A DNA stretch of 64,000 nt from assembly GCA_022827185.1 (NCBI GenBank), contig JAJDTM010000002.1, positions 65,560 through 129,559 of the forward strand, read 5' to 3'. The position numbers and the translations under genes were made by a program. Under the pieces are notes generated by a model. It ran no database searches and was not told the origin of the DNA. It worked only from the letters and a program-made list of their open reading frames with translations. The stretch comes from Candidatus Poribacteria bacterium (GTDB lineage Bacteria; Poribacteria; WGA-4E; WGA-3G). Numbering within the stretch: the first letter of the stretch is position 1; the number at the start of each line of letters is the position of its first letter. Positions 61,538 through 64,000 of this stretch are shown in pieces.

Positions 61538-62350
61538 ATGACCCAACATCCTGAACTCACTTTAACAGACCGTCGTGCTTTCCAAACCCAGCGTCAAGAT
61601 ACATGGTGGTTGCAACCCTTAGCCGTATTTATCGGGTTGGGACTCTTCGTCCTTTACGGTCTTTTTCGCGTTTTTGAAGGAAATCATTTCATTCACGGAC
61701 CCTACCTGTCCCCACTCTACTCACCGGTGCTTTTCGGTACTGAAGGGGTCGCGCATAGCGTTGAGCATAGTTGGTTTGGTAGGATGCCGTCTTGGATGCC
61801 AGGTTTCATTACCCCGGCAGTCCTGATTATGTGGATGCCACTCGGATTTCGCTTTACATGCTACTACTACCGTGGCGCGTATTATAAAGCGTTCTGGGCA
61901 GATCCACCCTCTTGCACGGTGTCAGAACCGCGTAATAACTATAGGGGCGAACATTCGTTTCCATTGATTATACAGAATATCCATAGATATTTCCTTTATA
62001 TCGCGCTCATCTTTCTCGGTATCCTCGCTTACGATGTATGGAAAGCACTCTGGTTCGTCAATGATAACGGTGAGACAGTCTTTGGTATCGGGATAGGCAC
62101 TATCATTTTGGCAGGTAATGTCGTCCTTTTAGGCGGTTACACGCTTGGATGCCACTCTTTACGCCACTTAGTCGGTGGTGCTGTTGACTTGCTTTCCAAA
62201 GCACCGGTCCGTCGGGGAGCATATAACTGCGTCAGTTGTTTAAATCGTCGCCACATGCTCTGGGCATGGATGAGCCTCTGCTGGGTCGGTTTTTCTGATG
62301 TATATGTCCGTTTCATCGCACCAACATTTGATAAAGTTTGGATTCCATAG
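61538..62350 (+). CDS. Succinate dehydrogenase membrane subunit-like protein
   Basis: 270 residues with about five hydrophobic segments (WWLQPLAVFIGLGLFVLYGLF, PGFITPAVLIMWMPLGF, YFLYIALIFLGILAYDVW, GIGTIILAGNVVLLGGYTLG, AWMSLCWVGFSDVYVRF). His-rich positions such as AHSVEHSWFG, IQNIHRYF and CHSLRHLVGG could hold haem. It is followed by the flavoprotein gene, which supports a role as the membrane anchor of complex II (succinate:quinone oxidoreductase), of the type with one large anchor protein. AAGGTAAGGAAAAATTGTCT precedes ATG 61538. Confidence 0.72.
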   Translation: MTQHPELTLTDRRAFQTQRQDTWWLQPLAVFIGLGLFVLYGLFRVFEGNHFIHGPYLSPLYSPVLFGTEGVAHSVEHSWFGRMPSWMPGFITPAVLIMWMPLGFRFTCYYYRGAYYKAFWADPPSCTVSEPRNNYRGEHSFPLIIQNIHRYFLYIALIFLGILAYDVWKALWFVNDNGETVFGIGIGTIILAGNVVLLGGYTLGCHSLRHLVGGAVDLLSKAPVRRGAYNCVSCLNRRHMLWAWMSLCWVGFSDVYVRFIAPTFDKVWIP

Positions 62351-62393
62351 TTTATAAAATGACTACAGTAGAGAAGAAAGAGGAAATTTTAGC

Positions 62394-64000
62394 GTGTCAT
62401 CTTACGAAACTCACGAATATGATGTATTAATAATTGGAGCCGGTGGTGCTGGACTGCGTGCCGCTATTGAAGCCGCAGTAGGTGATCTCAAGGTAGGGCT
62501 TGTATGTAAATCCCTGCTCGGCAAAGCACACACCGTTATGGCAGAAGGCGGAGTCGCTGCTGCATTGGCGAATGTTGATGAAAGAGATAGTTGGCGCGTC
62601 CATTTTGCTGACACAATGCGTGGCGGACAGTATCTCTCCAACGCGCGGATGGCGGAACTCCACGCACAGGAATCACCAGACCGCGTCCGCGAACTTGAAG
62701 CGTGGGGCGCACTCTTTGACCGGACACAAGAAGGGGGTATCCTCCAGCGAAACTTCGGTGGACACCAATACCCGCGTCTTGCACACGTCGGTGACCGGAC
62801 AGGATTAGAAATGATCCGTGCCTTGCAGGATCACGGCATCCACCAAGGCATTGAAGTGCACATGGAAAATACCGTCGTTTCACTCCTGAAAACAGGCGAC
62901 AGGGTATCAGGTGCCTTCGGTTATGAGCGTGAAAAGGGACGATTCAAAATCTTTGCTGCGAAAGCCGTTGTTTTGGCAACAGGCGGTGTCGGAAAGGCGT
63001 ACAAAATTACGAGCAATAGCTGGGAATATACGGGTGATGGACACGCTCTCGCCTATCATGCCGGAGCGGAACTGATTGACATGGAGTTCGTCCAATTTCA
63101 TCCTACAGGTATGGTGTGGCCCCCCAGTGTTCGCGGGATTCTGGTTACAGAGGGTGTTCGCGGTGAAGGCGGTATCCTCACAAACAGCGAAGGTAGACGC
63201 TTCATGTTTGATGATATTCCCGAACTCTACGTGACCCAGACAGCAGATAACCCGGAAGAGGGGTGGCTGTATACACAGGGCGATCGTGAAGCACGCCGTC
63301 CACCCGAACTCCTCACACGCGATCATGTTGCCCGCTGCATCGTCCGAGAAGTACAGGAAGGCAGAGGCAGCCCGCACGGTGGTGTTTTCTTGGATATAGC
63401 ATGGATTAAGGAAAAAATCTCGAATGCGCCTGAGCATATCCGTAGAAAACTGCCGAGCATGTATCACCAATTCAAAGAACTCGCCGACATCGACATCACA
63501 CAGGAACCGATGGAGGTCGGTCCTACAACGCACTATATTATGGGTGGCATCCGCGTCGATGCGGACTCGCAGATGACAGCAGTGCCAGGGCTTTTTGCGG
63601 CAGGCGAATGTGCAGCGGGTTTACACGGTGCCAATAGGCTCGGCGGGAATTCCTTATCCGACTTGCTTGTTTTCGGTAAGCGTGCAGGCGAATACGCAGC
63701 ACAGTTTGCGATGGAAAATGAAGCAGTATCGCTGGATGAATCAGAAGTTGATACAATCGCTACGCATACACTGAAACCCTTCGAGAACCCGCCAGAAGAT
63801 GCCAATGGCGACAAGGTGGGTCCCTATGATATTCAGGCGCGACTCCAAGATAAGATGCAGGAACTCGTAGGAATTGCCCGAACCCAAGGAAGCCTCACAC
63901 AAGCCTTAGAGGAGATCCAAAATCTGCGAGAAAAAGCGGAGATCGTCCATGCTATTGGTAATCGCGAATACAATTCTGGATGGCATACTGCGCTTGATCT
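62394..64000 (+). CDS. sdhA: Succinate dehydrogenase/fumarate reductase flavoprotein subunit, C-terminus missing
   Basis: 535 codons visible, running off the right edge. GTG start with AGAGG about 10 nt upstream. FAD-binding IIGAGGAGLRAAIEA near the N-terminus, KAHTVMAEGG whose His matches the covalent FAD site, FVQFHPTGM with substrate-binding His, TEGVRGEGGIL, and GLFAAGECAAGLHGANRLGG. It oxidises succinate to fumarate in complex II; electrons would pass to an iron-sulfur subunit not in view. It starts 43 nt after the membrane subunit gene, in an operon-like order. Confidence 0.9.
   Translation, partial: MSSYETHEYDVLIIGAGGAGLRAAIEAAVGDLKVGLVCKSLLGKAHTVMAEGGVAAALANVDERDSWRVHFADTMRGGQYLSNARMAELHAQESPDRVRELEAWGALFDRTQEGGILQRNFGGHQYPRLAHVGDRTGLEMIRALQDHGIHQGIEVHMENTVVSLLKTGDRVSGAFGYEREKGRFKIFAAKAVVLATGGVGKAYKITSNSWEYTGDGHALAYHAGAELIDMEFVQFHPTGMVWPPSVRGILVTEGVRGEGGILTNSEGRRFMFDDIPELYVTQTADNPEEGWLYTQGDREARRPPELLTRDHVARCIVREVQEGRGSPHGGVFLDIAWIKEKISNAPEHIRRKLPSMYHQFKELADIDITQEPMEVGPTTHYIMGGIRVDADSQMTAVPGLFAAGECAAGLHGANRLGGNSLSDLLVFGKRAGEYAAQFAMENEAVSLDESEVDTIATHTLKPFENPPEDANGDKVGPYDIQARLQDKMQELVGIARTQGSLTQALEEIQNLREKAEIVHAIGNREYNSGWHTALD

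Overview
The window looks like a chromosomal segment from a large, repeat-rich Gram-negative-type genome, most consistent with Candidatus Poribacteria or a close relative. This is an inference from gene content: many Gfo/Idh/MocA oxidoreductases, phytanoyl-CoA dioxygenase-like enzymes, LamG/CBM9-type secreted proteins, a DUF6785-type membrane protein, an outer-membrane barrel, and eleven long WD40 proteins. No rRNA or tRNA was seen, so the taxonomy is not proven.

Layout. 1-5.3 kb: a ceramidase-like enzyme (cut by the left edge), a luciferase-like flavin oxidoreductase, a lipoprotein solute-binding protein, a HAD phosphatase and one Gfo/Idh/MocA enzyme. 5.4-9.9 kb: four tandem, closely related Gfo/Idh/MocA paralogues. 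9.9-17.9 kb: LamG and CBM9-like exported proteins sharing a C-terminal tail, a PhyH enzyme, an atypical SDR, a DNA methyltransferase and a DUF6785-type membrane protein. 18.2-23.7 kb: a small defence island on the minus strand, with a helicase-less type ISP-like restriction-modification enzyme, an ApeA-like HEPN protein, and a Phd antitoxin with a frameshifted PIN toxin. 24.2-33.7 kb: an exported WD40 protein and metabolic genes (SDR, acetoacetate decarboxylase family, alpha/beta hydrolase, Gfo/Idh/MocA, L-rhamnose isomerase family, HIT protein). 34.1-37.1 kb: two ABC-2 permeases. 37.2-37.6 kb: a self-contained transcription unit (consensus promoter, two structured tandem repeats, terminator) that is a candidate new noncoding RNA.

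37.9-50.1 kb: six tandem cytoplasmic WD40 paralogues with spacers of 16-19 nt. 50.5-61.1 kb: a kinase-like protein, a PhyH enzyme, an epimerase and four exported WD40 proteins. All eleven WD40 proteins carry the same pre-propeller motif LP[EDK]GAxAR, and those counted have 14 or 15 repeats, as expected for two consecutive propellers. 61.1-64 kb: a small unknown protein, then a succinate dehydrogenase membrane subunit and flavoprotein (cut by the right edge).

Many intergenic gaps carry inverted-repeat elements of several families (MITE-like or REP-like). One palindrome sits inside a signal-peptide-coding region. Function for the WD40 array, the RNA and the Gfo/Idh/MocA array cannot be settled from sequence alone.
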